Below, one piece after another: positions 47,291-61,024 of a stretch of DNA of 64,000 nucleotides (positions are counted from its first letter, which is position 1; each line of letters starts with the position of its first letter). The DNA comes from Lingula anatina (lineage: Eukaryota > Brachiopoda > Lingulata > Lingulida > Lingulidae): assembly GCF_001039355.2 (NCBI RefSeq), contig NW_019773836.1, forward strand, positions 420,539 through 484,538, written 5' to 3'. The position numbers were made by a program, and so were the translations under genes. The notes under the pieces were generated by a model. That model saw nothing but the letters and a program-made list of their open reading frames with translations, had not been told where the DNA came from and searched no databases.

Positions 47291-48910
47291 CCTACGCATT
47301 TGGATTTCTTTATCCGTATAGAATATTCCCGTGCTCTGATTGGACAGCGCGCCTATCATGCAGTTTCAGCCAATGGGATCTTTTCAAACCCCCCCCCCCC
47401 CCACCTTCCCGCTATCTCTGCCATTGGCTCTCTTTTGATTTCATAGAATGGAAAAAGGAAGGAGACACGATTAAGCTTTTGTCACCAATCTTTTTTTTTT
47501 CTTTAGCTTGTGTGCAAACGCGATCATGTAGGTCTGAGAAAACTTCAAGCCTATCCACACTCGCTCATGTTAACTTTATTTAGTTTCGATCCTCTGTCTG
47601 CTTCTTCACTTTTAAGTTAAAACATCTTCAACTGCCTTGGTACATTGTTGTCGCAAGACCATTTAATTTTGGTTCATGCATCATGTATCATGTCAGCTTT
47701 ACTTTCTTTACTTTACAACTAACGATGGAGGTTATCATAATTTCCATGTATTTATCCAACTCACCGGTTGCAAGATTATTTAATAATAATAAAAGTTAAC
47801 TGTTCTACCTTTAAACATTTTTGCTAGGAGAAATGTACATGTTTATATTTGTTGCTGCCGTGTGACTGACTTTGCTACTGCCACTCAATGGTTTGCCGTA
47901 TACATCAAATAGACCATTGTCTTTATGTGGTAAACAGACACACTTTTGTTTCTTTGTATTGTTCACTGCTATTAAGCCGTTCAACAAAAAGTAATTTTAT
48001 TTCTGTCTTCCTTTCAACTTTCAGTATTCTTTGTAAACAGTTTGAACAGTTTGAAGCTGGCAGAAAATGTTTATTTGACAAGAAGGTAGGTTGAATAGAT
48101 TTCAATATTTCCCTCATCATTATCAAACTACATGGTTTTTCTCAACTGACCTCCCTGTATGCATATTTTCTTTACAATATTCCTGTTTCGGGGAGGGGGG
48201 GGCAATGTGAAGAAAATCATGGTGGTTACCAGCTAGGCAAATTATTGATAGCTGTCAGTCTTATTCCACTTCCATAAATCTGTTTGAAGCAGACCAGAGA
48301 TCAGTTGAGGTTATTATCACTCTTGACCATTATGAACACCTGTCTATCCTAAATGCTTGTTTATAATGTATTGTAGATACCGTGTTCACTTTAATCTAAC
48401 GTCAATGAAAATAGCCTCTTTCCAAGTAATTTTAGAGCTGTGTCTTTATTTTCATTTCCAACAGTTTTTCGATAGTCTGTAGCTGACCAAAACCATGTCT
48501 CTGGCATAATTAGGCAGAATAAACAGATTTGCGATAAATACTTGGGCATAAAGGACGAGAAAAAATCTAAGAGCATACTTTTGATGAAAGCAAGTTATTC
48601 TGAAAAATAAACAGATCACCAAGCTACAGGAAAATTATCCGCCAAGGAAAAGGACAATAATATTTCCAAAATGATACAAGCCTGGGTTCAGTTGGGATTG
48701 TTATCATTCTTGACCACTATAATTAACTGCCGATCCGAAATGATTTTGTCAATATATAAGATACTGGATCTTTTTAAAAAAAGCTACAGCTGATGAATAT
48801 AGGCTCCATTCAAGTAACTTGCAATATGTCAATTTTCACTACCATCATTCTCTCGATAGTCTGCATAGCTGACTGAAACCATCCCTCTGACAGAGATAGA
48901 TGGAATAAAT
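47291..48910. other. Intergenic stretch upstream of the EGF gene
   Basis: No supported exon. A C-run lies at 47391-47402. From about 47900 onward older, diverged copies of the 650 bp repeat appear ('ttcaatatttccctcatcat' at about 48100), mixed with phrases such as 'tattatcactcttgacca'. Confidence 0.45.
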
Positions 48911-50213
48911 TTCAATATTTCCCTCATCATCATTATCAAAGTACATTACTTTTCTTGGTAAAACTTCGCATGTTAGACTTGCTTTAGGTTAGGCGAAATA
49001 AATATATTATTGCCATCCAGTTTCAGGGACCCAATAAAAAGAATAGTTTAACCAAGTGCTGATTAAATCAGTGCAAGTTTCATTTTTACCATCCAGGGGG
49101 TTGTTTCATTAGAACTCTACAGTGGACCGGATACGGTATTATTAACGAGTAAGCGTGCATGTCTCTGTTTTAGATATGCGATAAATACCTGTTCTCAAAG
49201 GACGATTAAAAATCCAATACCAAACTTTTGATGAAAGTGATATATACAAACATTCGAAAAAACGATAGTCAAGAGTACAGACATCCGCTAAGGAAGAGAA
49301 AAAAAAAAATCAAAATATTTCGAGATCTTGGTTAGGTTGAAATTGTTATCTATCTTGACCATTGAGAAAATCTATCTATACTAAATGTTTTATCAAGATT
49401 TTAGATACCATACCCGATAAAAGCAAGCTTAGGCTAAATAAAATAGACTTCTTCCAGGTAATTTGATAGCTTTCTCAATATTTTTATTTTCATCACTTTA
49501 TCTCGATTGTCTGCACAGCTAACTGAAACCATTCCTCTGGTAGATATAAAATAAATAAATTTCAATATTTCCCTCATCATCATTATCAAAGTACATTACT
49601 TTTCTTGGTAAAACTTCGCATGTTAGACTTGCATTAGGTTAGGCGAAATAAATATATTATTGCCATCCAGTTTCAGGGACCCAATAAAAAGAATAGTTTA
49701 ACCAAGTGCTGATTAAATCAGTGCAAGTTTCATTTTTACCATCCAGGGGGTTTGTTTCATTAGAACTCTACAGTGGACCGGATACGGTATTATTAACGAG
49801 TAAGCGTGCATGTCTCTGTTTTAGATATGCGATAAATACCTGTTCTCAAAGGACGATTAAAAATCCAATACCAAAATTTTGATGAAAGTGATATATACCT
49901 GTACAAACATTCGAAAAAACGATAGTCAACAGTATAGACATTCGCTAAGGAAGAGAAAAAAATTCAAAATATTTCGAGATCTCGGTTCGGTTGAAATTGT
50001 TATCTATCTTGACCATTGAGAAAATCTATCTATACTAAATGTTTTATCAAGATTTTAGATACCGTACCCGATAAAAGCAAGCTTAGGCTAAATAAAATAG
50101 ACTTCTTCCAAGTAATTTGATAGCTTTCTTTCTATTTTCAGTTCCATTATTTTTGTCGGTAGTCTGAAGCTGATCAAAGCCACCTGTCTGGTAGATATAA
50201 AATGAATAAATGT
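48911..50213 (+). repeat. 650 bp tandem repeat, two units
   Basis: The unit beginning ttcaatatttccctcatcat starts at 48911 and again at 49561, with a third, diverged start at 50212 (period 650-651). The units are nearly identical through 'accatccaggggg' and 'gaccggatacggtattatta'. The same units reappear at 55008-56104 as part of the larger duplication. Confidence 0.85.
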
Positions 50214-51751
50214 CAATATTTCCCTCATCATTATCAGACTTCACTACCTTCCCTAGTAAAACTGCCTATGATAGACGGAATAAATTTCAATATTTCCCCC
50301 ATCATTATCAAACTACATTATTTTCCCCTTGTAAAACTGCGTATGGTAGGTGTGTGTTAAGGTTGCTGAAATAATTAAATTGTTTCCATCCAGTTTTTGG
50401 GGCCCATCATTAAAACAATAAGACCCCGTGCTGAATAAGCCCCAGCAAGCTGCATTATTTCCACCCAGGGCAGGGCCTCAACAGAGCTCCACAGTTGACC
50501 GAAAACGGTATTGTAAACAATCTTACATGTATATCTTTATTTTAGATAGGCGATAAATACCTTACACTTATAGGACGACTAAAAACACAAAACCATAATG
50601 TTGGCGAAGCAAGGTAATAAGAATTTTTATATGTAAAATAATTACAAGTATATATCAGTGAAGTATTAGAAGTAATACAAGTATATATCAACGGATTGGA
50701 AAAAAAGCTGCTCAGTCTCATATTGCTTAGAATCTGGAATTACCTTCAGCTGCATATAAGTCTCATATGTTCTATAATAAACATTTGATTGCTCTGCATG
50801 TTTAACTGCAACTCAAATGTGCTATCCCATAGAAAATTTTCCTTGTAGCTTTCCCATAGAAAATTTTCCTTGTAGCTTTCCCATAGAAATGACCAAAACA
50901 TTTTCCCTATAGCTGTCCTACGTCTTGTAGAATTCACTTTAGGACGCCCGTTATTTATTTCACGTTGAACAGGTAAAGCTCCTGAAGGAGTTTAGCTTTT
51001 AGACTGAATCTTTTTTTACAATTATTATCTTATTAACATTACCATCTGGTTCTTTAGCCAGTCTTCTTAAAATTTGCTACGCACGCTGCCTGTAAGGGAA
51101 CCTCACGGATCTTCAGTGATAGTTTATTCCTATTTATTTATTTGCTTTTTGAGCGGGGGGCTCTACATGATCACTTTATGATTGAACGTTTCATAGTCTC
51201 CAACATATGATGGAATACAAATGTACATCTGGAGGTTATAGTTGTGCTCCATTTAACTACTTCAAAATTGTTCTTCAAGGGTGAGTTCCCAGCGTCATTT
51301 ATTTAATTAAGATTTTAGAAAGTTACAATCAGTGTTTAATGATATTAGATATCTCAGTAAGGTGTTCCTAGAAAGATCATTTTCATCAAGTACATCCTCA
51401 GACAAGGATACACAAATAATAAAAAGTATGCTGTCCTTATTGCGTGTGGTATACCTTCGGTATGATAAGTTAACTGTCACATATATAAAATCCATAACAT
51501 TATCTACTAGTATACTTTGACCTGACCTGTCACGTCAGCCCATACAGTAAAACCTTTGCGTGTCTAGAATGCACCATCTCAACTACCACATCTTAGCTAT
51601 GAAAATCACTGAAGATATATGGGTGCATGTAAAATCAACATCTCTGCGCCGTTCTGCACCATTGAATGACTGAATTGTTAGGTGGTCTCTTCTAGTCCGA
51701 CTATGTACTTTGAGAACCAGAACAATAATTTTGGTCGTTTTTCTATCCTTT

Positions 51752-54474
51752 TTAAGTACGTCGAGTCTTGTCGATTTCACAAACAAATGGAAGACTGACG
51801 GAACATTCAGTGACGTCCCACATGAATGAATGCGTCTTATCCAACATGACGCACCCCTGTCTCTGTCCACTCGGGACTTCAGAGATCCATTCGCTGTACA
51901 GGACCGAAGTCGAGTTGTCTGCAAATATGAAGTCAGCTCCACCAGATCTTTCATTGTCAAGCCCTGGAACAAATAATTTTTGAACAACAGAAAGTTTTTA
52001 TAAGGTACATGCTGATCCACTTAATATCAAAAGTTTGCTTTGCACTTAAATAATAGATTGTAAAAAGAGATGGAATGGTGTGAAGAATAAAAACCTGCCC
52101 GCGCACACGTCATTATATTCATAGAGAGAAAAAAGTACCAATTGATAAACACCCTTTTAAAGAAAGAAGCGTTCATATTTACGTATCATTACAAAATAAT
52201 GTAAAATAAATACAAAGTAATTACAAAATAATATATGGTAGTAACTGTACCAATCAAACGTTCGTATCACATTCAGCCCCCCTGCTGTTTCCCTACGTCT
52301 TCCACCGATTCTCTTATGTTCTTCTGTTATCCAATTTAACTAATTCCAAACATTAATGCTCTTATCAATAGTGTGCGGCACATGGAAAGGTTATACATAC
52401 CTAAGGATTATTATAGTGCTACTACTGCATGTTATGGTAGTTTTGAATGGGTAAGCAAATAAAGGATAGCTGAGAGAGGAAGTGACTGAATGATTAAAAT
52501 AATCGAAAAATATTTTTCGATTAATATTATCGAAAAAAAACAGGAATATTTGTTTCGAATTCAAAGAAAAATCCGCAGAGAACTGTTGTCCGACCTAGAA
52601 CGGCTAAGTGAAGAGCTAGTTATCGACTTAAAGGCAAGGGCTTAGAAGGCACATACAACAATTACGTAAAAACAATCGCTAGTAGTTGACAACAGTGCTG
52701 TTCAGGCATATAAAAATGGAGTACCATTTGTGACTTCATAATAATAATAAAAAAATAAAAATAAAAATAAAAAAAGACCTGGTTGACTGCTGCAAACTTA
52801 CCGATGTAGTAAGAGAAGTTGTATCCAGTCTTTGTGTATATCATTTTTGTTATCGTCTTGTATTCAATCTTCGTCTTGGCTGTGGCGAGCGTAGCGCTGT
52901 AGTGGAGGTCAACACAGCGCTGTCCGGCTTCCGCGTATGACAGGGCAGTGGAAGACACATAGTAGCACTTTTTTCCGCTCGCAGTCCAGTTTTTTGGACA
53001 CAGCGCTAGAATAAGATAGACTTGGTCAAAGGCATATGGGAGGGTTTATTATTACAATTTCCTTTACATTTATATATAATTATTTCCTGTGTGTCAAAAT
53101 AGTTTGTAATTAAGAACTTGAGTTGTCTTAGATACCTGTGCATCGTGCTATGAATATTTTAAGTTAGTTACCCGTGAGAAAAAAAAAGATAAACGCAATG
53201 CCTAGGGCCCGTTTCCCCAAACATAACTTGTACTGGGAGTTTTGTGAACGTATTCTCACGATGATTGCTTTATCATAGCAGTATATTTGAACAAATTATA
53301 TATTGCTCTGAGAGGTTAAAACCATGTATTTCTTGTTAAAGAACAAGCACATTTCATTTACTCGGACTTCCACTATATATCTTACGACAAAAAGAAGCTT
53401 ACAGTTCCGTCTTTAAATTAAAACAACCTCAAGGGTTTGTTTAAGTGAAACGGGCCCCTGGAATACTACAAACCATTGCAAATCTCCTGCAGAATAACCT
53501 CTTGAATTGATGCCAATGCGTCAAAATCACCGACATGAAACACATGTTGTTCTTTAGGTCGAGTCGCTATGTCGATTAGTTCCTCAAAACGAGTTTCACT
53601 TCCAATTCCGACAGCAAACATGATAATGTTTTCAGTCTTTGCTAGACGGGCTTCTGAGACGGTAGCGTTGGGATTATCAGAGCAGCCGTCGGTAACCACA
53701 ATTCCAACATGAGGTATTCCGGTGCGCGGTCCTTTTCGGTTTCGGGGGTTAAAGATTCCAATACGCATCATACGGATCCCTCGGTCCGTTCCCGTCGATC
53801 CTCCTGTGTAATTCGAATCCCTTATCCTGGCTAGAACTTCCTCTTTAGTTTCGTATTCTTTTAGATGAAACTCGATTTTGTACCCAGTGCTATAAGTTAA
53901 AAGGGCGATATGGACGTCGTTTGGGCCCACGACAAATCCTCGGACAAGTTCCTCTATAAACCGCAACTGTGTCTCCCAGTTTTTATGACCAATGCTATTG
54001 GAATTGTCCACAACAAAGGCTATGTCCCCCTCGATGCTACACCCTAAGTATAAAATAAAAATCAAAATGAAAAATGCAAGGGATTCCTTTTGTTAGATGT
54101 TGATGGCATTTTATGGATATATACCTTTTTATATAAATGTATACCCTAATATGCTCGTGCTATTGATAACCTCTCTCTCTCTTTTATCTATCTATCTGCC
54201 TCACATGCTCCCTCTCTCTATTTCTCTCTCTCTCATGTTATAAATAAAATAAATAGAAATAAACAGTTCACCCACTGCTGTCACAAGGATTATTTCTACC
54301 CTTGGGGCCACAGTGACACATGTCGCTTCAATTAAGATCACAATGCACTGTAACATTATGTTGACGTATATTTATACCTTTTGCTCTTTTCGCCGGAAGT
54401 GAGGAGATCATGTCTTTTCCAAACGATAAAGCAACAAGAGAGTAAAATACTATAATCCTCATGTTGCCTGCCAT
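51752..54474 (-). CDS. Secreted VWA + C-type lectin protein, copy 1
   Basis: Four exons in phase 1: 54474-54378 (signal peptide, MAGNMRIIVFYSLVALSFG), 54043-53474 (VWA), 53005-52802 and 51963-51752 (C-type lectin fold), 360 residues. The VWA domain (about residues 35-222) keeps a metal-binding MIDAS: DNSNS after FVV, a GGST threonine and TDG before CSD. The lectin part starts CPKNWTASGKKCYYVSS and ends WDVTECSVSLPFVCEI, with the expected disulfide cysteines. It lacks the EPN or QPD sugar-binding tripeptide and a WND motif, so classical calcium-dependent sugar binding is doubtful. N-glycosylation sequons include NYT, NAT, NWT, NFS and NST. Likely an adhesion or immune-type secreted molecule. 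I chose the second in-frame ATG (54474) because the upstream one (54516) adds a polar leader. The VWA donor is GTTTGT, a weak but valid GT. Confidence 0.85.
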
Positions 54475-57400
54475 CTCTGTCCAATAAAATACTGTGTACT
54501 GATTTACACTATCCACGCGGTTATTTAATAGGCATTGATTGCCCAGTGATAGCCCAATCTATTCAAACAGCCAACTGATTATCAAACTTCCAGTTTCACT
54601 GCCTGGATTAGGGGCAATGATTACAGTACTGCGTGATAAAACCACAGCATATCTAAGCTGCATGCCAGATGACATGCCCTGTAATAAGTATGAGTAGCCT
54701 ACCCCTGCACCGCTTAGTTAACCGCTATCAGTTTGTTGGATAATAGAATCAAATGTGATTATTAAATTTTATCTGCCCAATATTTCACAGTCTGATAATA
54801 TCCTATCATCGATGCATTGGTTCCTTTGGTCTGAAGATAATCGTGTCATAGATGTATTTTTTAAAGGCCAACACCTGTCCTTTCCCAAAACGATAGAAAA
54901 ATACACAGAGGCTCACAGCGAGCGAAATATTCCAGTTGTAATTTTTTGTTGACATAAGATACGGGTGATAGACGGTAATAGTGGATAAACAGCAGGGCTG
55001 GGGNGGTTCATTTTTACCATCCAGGGGGTTTGTTTCATTAGAACTCTACAGTGGACCGGATACGGTATTATTAACAAGTAAGCGTGCATGTCTCTGTTTT
55101 AGATATGCGATAAATACCTGTTCTCAAAGGACGATTAAAAATCCAATACCAAAATTTTGATGAAAGTGATATATACAAACATTCGAAAAAACGATAGTCA
55201 AGAGTACAGACATCCGCTAAGGTTAGGTTGAAATTGTTATCTATCTTGACCATTGAGAAAATCTATCTATACTAAATGTTTTATCAAGATTTTAGATACG
55301 TACCCGATAAAAGCAAGCTTAGTCTGAAGAAAATAGACTTCTTCCAGGTAATTTGATAGCTTTCTCAATATTTTTATTTTCATCACTTTATCTCGAGTGT
55401 CTGCACAGCTAACTGAAACCATTCCTCTGGTAGATATAAAATAAATAAATTTCAATATTTCCCTCATCATCATTATCAAAGTACATTACTTTTCTTGGTA
55501 AAACTTCGCATGTTAGACTTGCTTTAGGTTAGGCGAAATAAATATATTATTGCCATCCAGTTTCAGGGACCCAATAAAAAGAATAGTTTAACCAAGTGCT
55601 GATTAAATCAGTGCAAGTTTCATTTTTACCATCCAGGGGGTTTGTTTCATTAGAACTCTACAGTGGACCGGATACGGTATTATTAACGAGTAAGCGTGCA
55701 TGTCTCTGTTTTAGATATGCGATAAATACCTGTTCTCAAAGGACGATTAAAAATCCAATACCAAAATTTTGATGAAAGTGATATATACCTGTACAAACAT
55801 TCGAAAAAACGATAGTCAACAGTATAGACATTCGCTAAGGAAGAGAAAAAAATTCAAAATATTTCGAGATCTCGGTTCGGTTGAAATTGTTATCTATCTT
55901 GACCATTGAGAAAATCTATCTATACTAAATGTTTTATCAAGATTTCAGATACCGTACCCGATAAAAGCAAGCTTAGGCTGACGAAAATAGACTTCTTCCA
56001 AGTAATTTGATAGCTTTCTCTCTATTTTCAGTTCCATTATTTTTGTCGGTAGTCTGAAGCTGATCAAAGCCACCTGTCTGGTAGATATAAAATGAATAAA
56101 TGTCAATATTTCCCTCATCATTATCAGACTTCACTACCTTCCCTAGTAAAACTGCCTATGATAGACGGAATAAATTTCAATATTTCCCCCATCATTATCA
56201 AACTACATTATTTTCCCCTTGTAAAACTGCGTATGGTAGGTGTGTGTTAAGGTTGCTGAAATAATTAAATTGTTTCCATCCAGTTTTTGGGGCCCATCAT
56301 TAAAACAATAAGACCCCGTGCTGAATAAGCCCCAGCAAGCTGCATTATTTCCACCCAGGGCAGGGCCTCAACAGAACTCCACAGTTGACCGAAAACGGTA
56401 TTGTAAACAATCTTACATGTATATCTTTATTCTAGATAGGCGATAAATACCTTAGACTTATAGGACGACTAAAAACACAAAACCATAATGTTGGCGAAGC
56501 AAGGTAATAAGAATTTTTATATGTAAAATAATTACAAGTATATATCAGTGAAGTATTAGAAGTAATACAAGTATATATCAACGGATTGGAAAAAAAGCTG
56601 CTCAGTCTCATATTGCTTAGAATCTGGAATCACCTTCAGCTGCATGTAAGTCTCATATGTTCTATAATAAACATTTGATTGCTCTGCATGTTTAACTGCA
56701 ACTCAAATGTGCTATCCCATAGAAAATTTTCCTTGTAGCTTTCCCATAGAAAATTTTCCTTGTAGCTTTCCCATAGAAATGACCAAAACATTTTCCCTAT
56801 AGCTGCCCTACGTCTTGTAGAATTCACTTTAGGACGCCCGTTATTTATTTCACGTTGAACAGGTAAAGCTCCTGAAGGAGTTTAGCTTTTAGACTGAATA
56901 TTTTTTTACAATTATTATCTTATTAACATTACCATCTGGTTCTTTAGCCAGTCTTCTTAAAATTTGCTACGCACGCTGCCTGTAAGGGAACCTCACGGAT
57001 CTTCAGTGATAGTTTATTCCTATTTATTTATTTGCTTTTTGAGCATGATCACTTTATGATTGAAAGTTTCATAGTCTCCAACATATGATGGAATACAAAT
57101 GAACGTCTGGAGGTTATAGTTGTGCTCCATTTAACTACTTCAAAATTGTTCTTCAAGGGTGAGTTCCCAGCGTCATTTATTTAATTAAGATTTTAGAAAG
57201 TTACAATCTGTGTTTAATGATATTAGATATCCCAGTAAGGTGTTCTTAGAAAGATCATTTTCATCAAGTACATCCTTAGACAAGGATACACAAATAATAA
57301 AAAGTATGCTGTCCTTATTGCGTGTGGTATACCTTCGGTATGATAAGTTAACTGTCACATATATAAAATCCATAACATTATCTACTAGTATACTTTGACC

Positions 57401-57629
57401 TGACCTGTCACGTCAGCCCATACAGTAAAACCTTTGCGTGTCTAGAATGCACCATCTCAACTACCACATCTTAGCTATGAAAATCACTGAAGATATATGG
57501 GTGCATGTAAAATCAACATCTCTGCGCCGTTCTGCACCATTGAATGACTGAATTGTTAGCTGGTCTCTTCTAGTCCGACTATGTACTTTGAGAACCAGAA
57601 CAATAATTTTGGTCGTTTTTCTATCCTTT
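54475..57629. other. Spacer between the two lectin copies
   Basis: Holds the copy 1 upstream region, the assembly n at 55004 and the copy 2 set of 650 bp repeats. Short frames here recur identically in both copies only because the DNA is duplicated. No further gene seen. Confidence 0.5.
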
Positions 57630-60428
57630 TTAAGTACGTCGAGTCTTGTCGATTTCACAAACAAATGGAAGACTGACGGAACATTCAGTGACGTCCCACA
57701 TGAATGAATGCGTCTTATCCAACATGACGCACCCCTGTCTCTGTCCACTCGGGACTTCAGAGATCCATTCGCTGTACAGGACCGAAGTCGAGTTGTCTGC
57801 AAATATGAAGTCAGCTCCACCAGATCTCTCATTGTCAAGCCCTAAAACAAATAGTTTGACCAACAAAATTTTTATAAGGTACATGCAGATCCACCTAATA
57901 TCAAAAGTTTGCTGTGCACTTAAATAATAGATTGTAAAAGAGATGGAAATGGTGTGAAGAATAAAAATCTGCCCACATTCACGGCATTATATTCTCAGGG
58001 AGAGAAAAAATACCGGTTGACAAACACCCATTTAAAGAAAATGGCGTTCATATTTACGTATCATTACAAAATAATGTAAAATAAATACAAAATAATTACA
58101 AAATAATATATGGTAATAACTGTACCAATACAAAAGAACGTATCACATTCAGACCCTCCCCCCAAATTACATGTTCCGGACAGCTTTGCCGCTGTTTCCC
58201 CACGTCTTCCACCGATTCCCCAATGATCTTCTGTTATCCAGTTAAATTAATTCCAAACATTAATGCTTTTATCAATAGTGTGCGGAACATGGATAGGTTA
58301 TTCATACCTAGTTATTATTATAGTGCTACTACTGCATACTGCTAATGAAACTGTTCTACACAATACTTTAAGTAGTTTTGAATGGGAAAGCAAATAAAGC
58401 ATATCTGAGAGAGGAAGTGACTGAATGATTAAAATAATCGAAAAATATTTTTCGATTAATATTATCGAAAAAAAAAACACGAATATTTGTTTCGAATTCA
58501 TAGAAAAATCCGCAGAGAACTGTTGTCCGGCCTAGAAAAGCTAAGTGAAGAGCTAGTTATCGACTTAAAGGCAAGGGCTTAGAAGGCACATACAACAATT
58601 ACGTAAAAACAATCGCTAGTAGTTGACAACAGTGCTGTTCAGGCATATAAAAATGGAGTACCATTTGTGACTTCATAATAATAATAAAAAAAAATAAAAA
58701 TAAAAAAAGACCTGGTTGACTGCTGCAAACTTACCGATGTAGTAAGAGAAGTTGTATCCAGTCTTTGTGTATATCATCTTCGTTATCGTCTTGTATTCAA
58801 TCTTCGTCTTGGCTGTGGCGAGCGTAGCGCTGTAGTGGAGGTCAACACAGCGCTGTCCGGCTTCCGCGTATGACAGGGCAGTGGAAGACACATAGTAGCA
58901 CTTTCCTCCTCTCGCGGTCCAGTTATTTGGACAGAGAGCTAGAATAAGAAAGACTTGGTCAAAGGCATACGGGAGGGGTTTTACATCATATTTCACTTAA
59001 ATTTATATATACTTATTTCCCGTGTGTCAAAATAGTTTGTAATTAAGAACATGAGTTGTCTTAGATACCTGTGCTTTGAATTTTAAAAGAGGGTAGACGT
59101 TTTGTCTCTGAAAAATCAAATTCATAGCACATAGGACCCGTTTCCCCGAAAGAACTTTTACTGGGAGAACGTATTCTCACGATGATTGCTTTATCATAGT
59201 AGTATATTTGAACAAATTATATATTGCTCTGAGAGGTTAAAACCATGTATTTCTTGTTAAAGAACAAGCACATTTCATTTACTCGGACTTCCACTATATA
59301 TCTTACGACAAAAAGAAGCTTACAGTTCCGTCTTTAAATTAAAACAACCTCAAGGGTTTGTTTAAGTGAAACGGGCCCCTGGAATACTACAAACCATTGC
59401 AAATCTCCTGCAGAATAACCTCTTGAATTGATGCCAATGCGTCAAAATCACCGACATGAAACACATGTTGTTCTTTAGGTCGAGTCGCTATGTCGATTAG
59501 TTCCTCAAAACGAGTTTCACTTCCAATTCCGACAGCAAACATGATAATGTTTTCAGTCTTTGCTAGACGGGCTTGTTTGACAGTAGCGTTGGGGTTATCA
59601 GAGAAGCCGTCGGTAACCACGATTCCAACATGAGGAATTCCGGTGCGCGGTCCTTGTGGGTTTCGGGGGTTAAATATTCCAACACGCATCATACGGATTC
59701 CTTTGTGCGTTTCCGTCGATCCTCCGGTGTAATTTACATCCCTTATCCTGGCTAGAACTTCCTCTTTAGTTTCGTATTCTTTTAGATGAAACTCGACTTT
59801 GTACCCAGTGCTATAAGTTATAAGGGCGATATGGACGTCGTTTGGGCCCACGACAAATCCTCGGACAAGTTCCTCTATAAACCGCAACTGTGTCTTCCAG
59901 TTATTCTGACCAATGCTACCGGAACTGTCCACAACAAAGGCTATGTCCCCCTCGATGCTACACCCTAAGTATAAAATAAAAATCAAAAATGAAAAATGCA
60001 AGGGGTTCTTTTTGTTAGATGTTGATGGCATTTTATTGATATATACATTTATATATGTATTTATATACATTTATATATGTATAAATGTATACCCTGATAT
60101 GCTCGTGCTATTGATAACCCCTCTCTCTCTCTTTTATTAATCTATCTGTCTCACATGCTCCCCCTCTCTATTTCTCTCGCTCTCTCTCATGTTCAAAATA
60201 GAATAAATAGAAATAAACAGTTCACCCACTGCTGTCACAAGGATTATTTCTACCCTTGGGGCCACAGTGACACATGCCGCTTCAATTCAGATCACAATGT
60301 ACTGTAACAATATGTTGGCGTATGATTATACCTTTTGCTCTCTTCGCCGGCAGTGAGGAGATCATGTCTTTTCCAAACGATAAAGCAACAAGAGAGTAAA
60401 ATACTATAATCCTCATGTTGCCTGCCAT
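57630..60428 (-). CDS. Secreted VWA + C-type lectin protein, copy 2
   Basis: Same four-exon structure as copy 1: 60428-60332 (signal peptide), 59964-59395 (VWA), 58938-58735 and 57841-57630 (C-type lectin), 360 residues, all phases matching. The VWA MIDAS is the textbook DSSGS (copy 1 has DNSNS), with TDGFSD. By my reading the VWA exon differs from copy 1 at 17 residues and only 7 silent codons. The lectin exons differ at 3 residues, all in the first 14 (CPNNWTARGGKC), and at a few silent sites. The last ~60 VWA codons are identical in the two copies. No stop or frameshift, so both copies look functional. May be a paralog or the second allele. Confidence 0.85.
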
Positions 60429-60990
60429 CTCTGTCCAATAAAATACTGTGTACTGATTTACACAATCCACGCGGTTATTTAATAGGCACTGATTGCCCAG
60501 TGATAGCCAAATCTATTCGAACAGCCAACTGATTATCAAACTTCCAGTTTCATTGCCTGGATTAGGAGCAATGATTACAGTACTGCGTGATAAAACCACA
60601 GCATATCTAAGCTGCATGTCAGATGACATGCCCTGTAATAAGTATGAGTAGCCTACCCCTGCACCGCTTAGTTAACCGCTATCAGTTTGTTGGATGATAG
60701 AATCAAATGTGATCATTTAATGTTATCTGCCCAATATTTCACAGTCTGATAATATCCTATCATCGATGCATTAGTTCCTTTGGTCTGAAGATAATCGTGT
60801 CATGGATGTCTTTTTCAAAGGCCAACACCCATCCTTTCCCAAAACGATAGAAAAATACACAGAGGCTCACAGCGAGCGAAATATTCCAGTTGTAATTTTA
60901 TTGTTGACATACGATACGGGTGATAGACGGTAATAGTGGATAAACAGCAGATGTATTTGTATCGGCACCCTTTGTGTGTATATGTACTTA

Positions 60991-61016
<26 letters not shown>
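60991..61016. repeat. (AC)n microsatellite
   Basis: Thirteen AC dinucleotides just beyond the right end of the 5.9 kb duplication. Confidence 0.9.

Positions 61017-61024
<8 letters not shown>

Larger units (their letters stand above)
49079..60947. repeat. ~5.9 kb direct duplication carrying the lectin gene
   Basis: 49079-54993 and 55008-60947 align end to end, including intergenic repeats, a 26 bp direct repeat at about 50828-50885 / 56718-56775, all exons, introns and the upstream region. The offset grows from about 5890 to 5954 through small indels. An n at 55004 marks the joint: copy 1 stops at 'gtggataaacagcag' and copy 2 continues past the same point. Either a true tandem duplication or two haplotypes joined in series. 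Confidence 0.85.

Noticed and set aside
47248-47583. 111-codon plus-strand open frame
   Set aside because: It crosses the EGF gene promoter and a C-run giving a proline stretch. There is no domain, signal or splice support.
54755-54952. Short plus-strand frames in the lectin duplication
   Set aside because: They lie antisense or in spacers, show no domain, and are repeated only because the DNA is duplicated.
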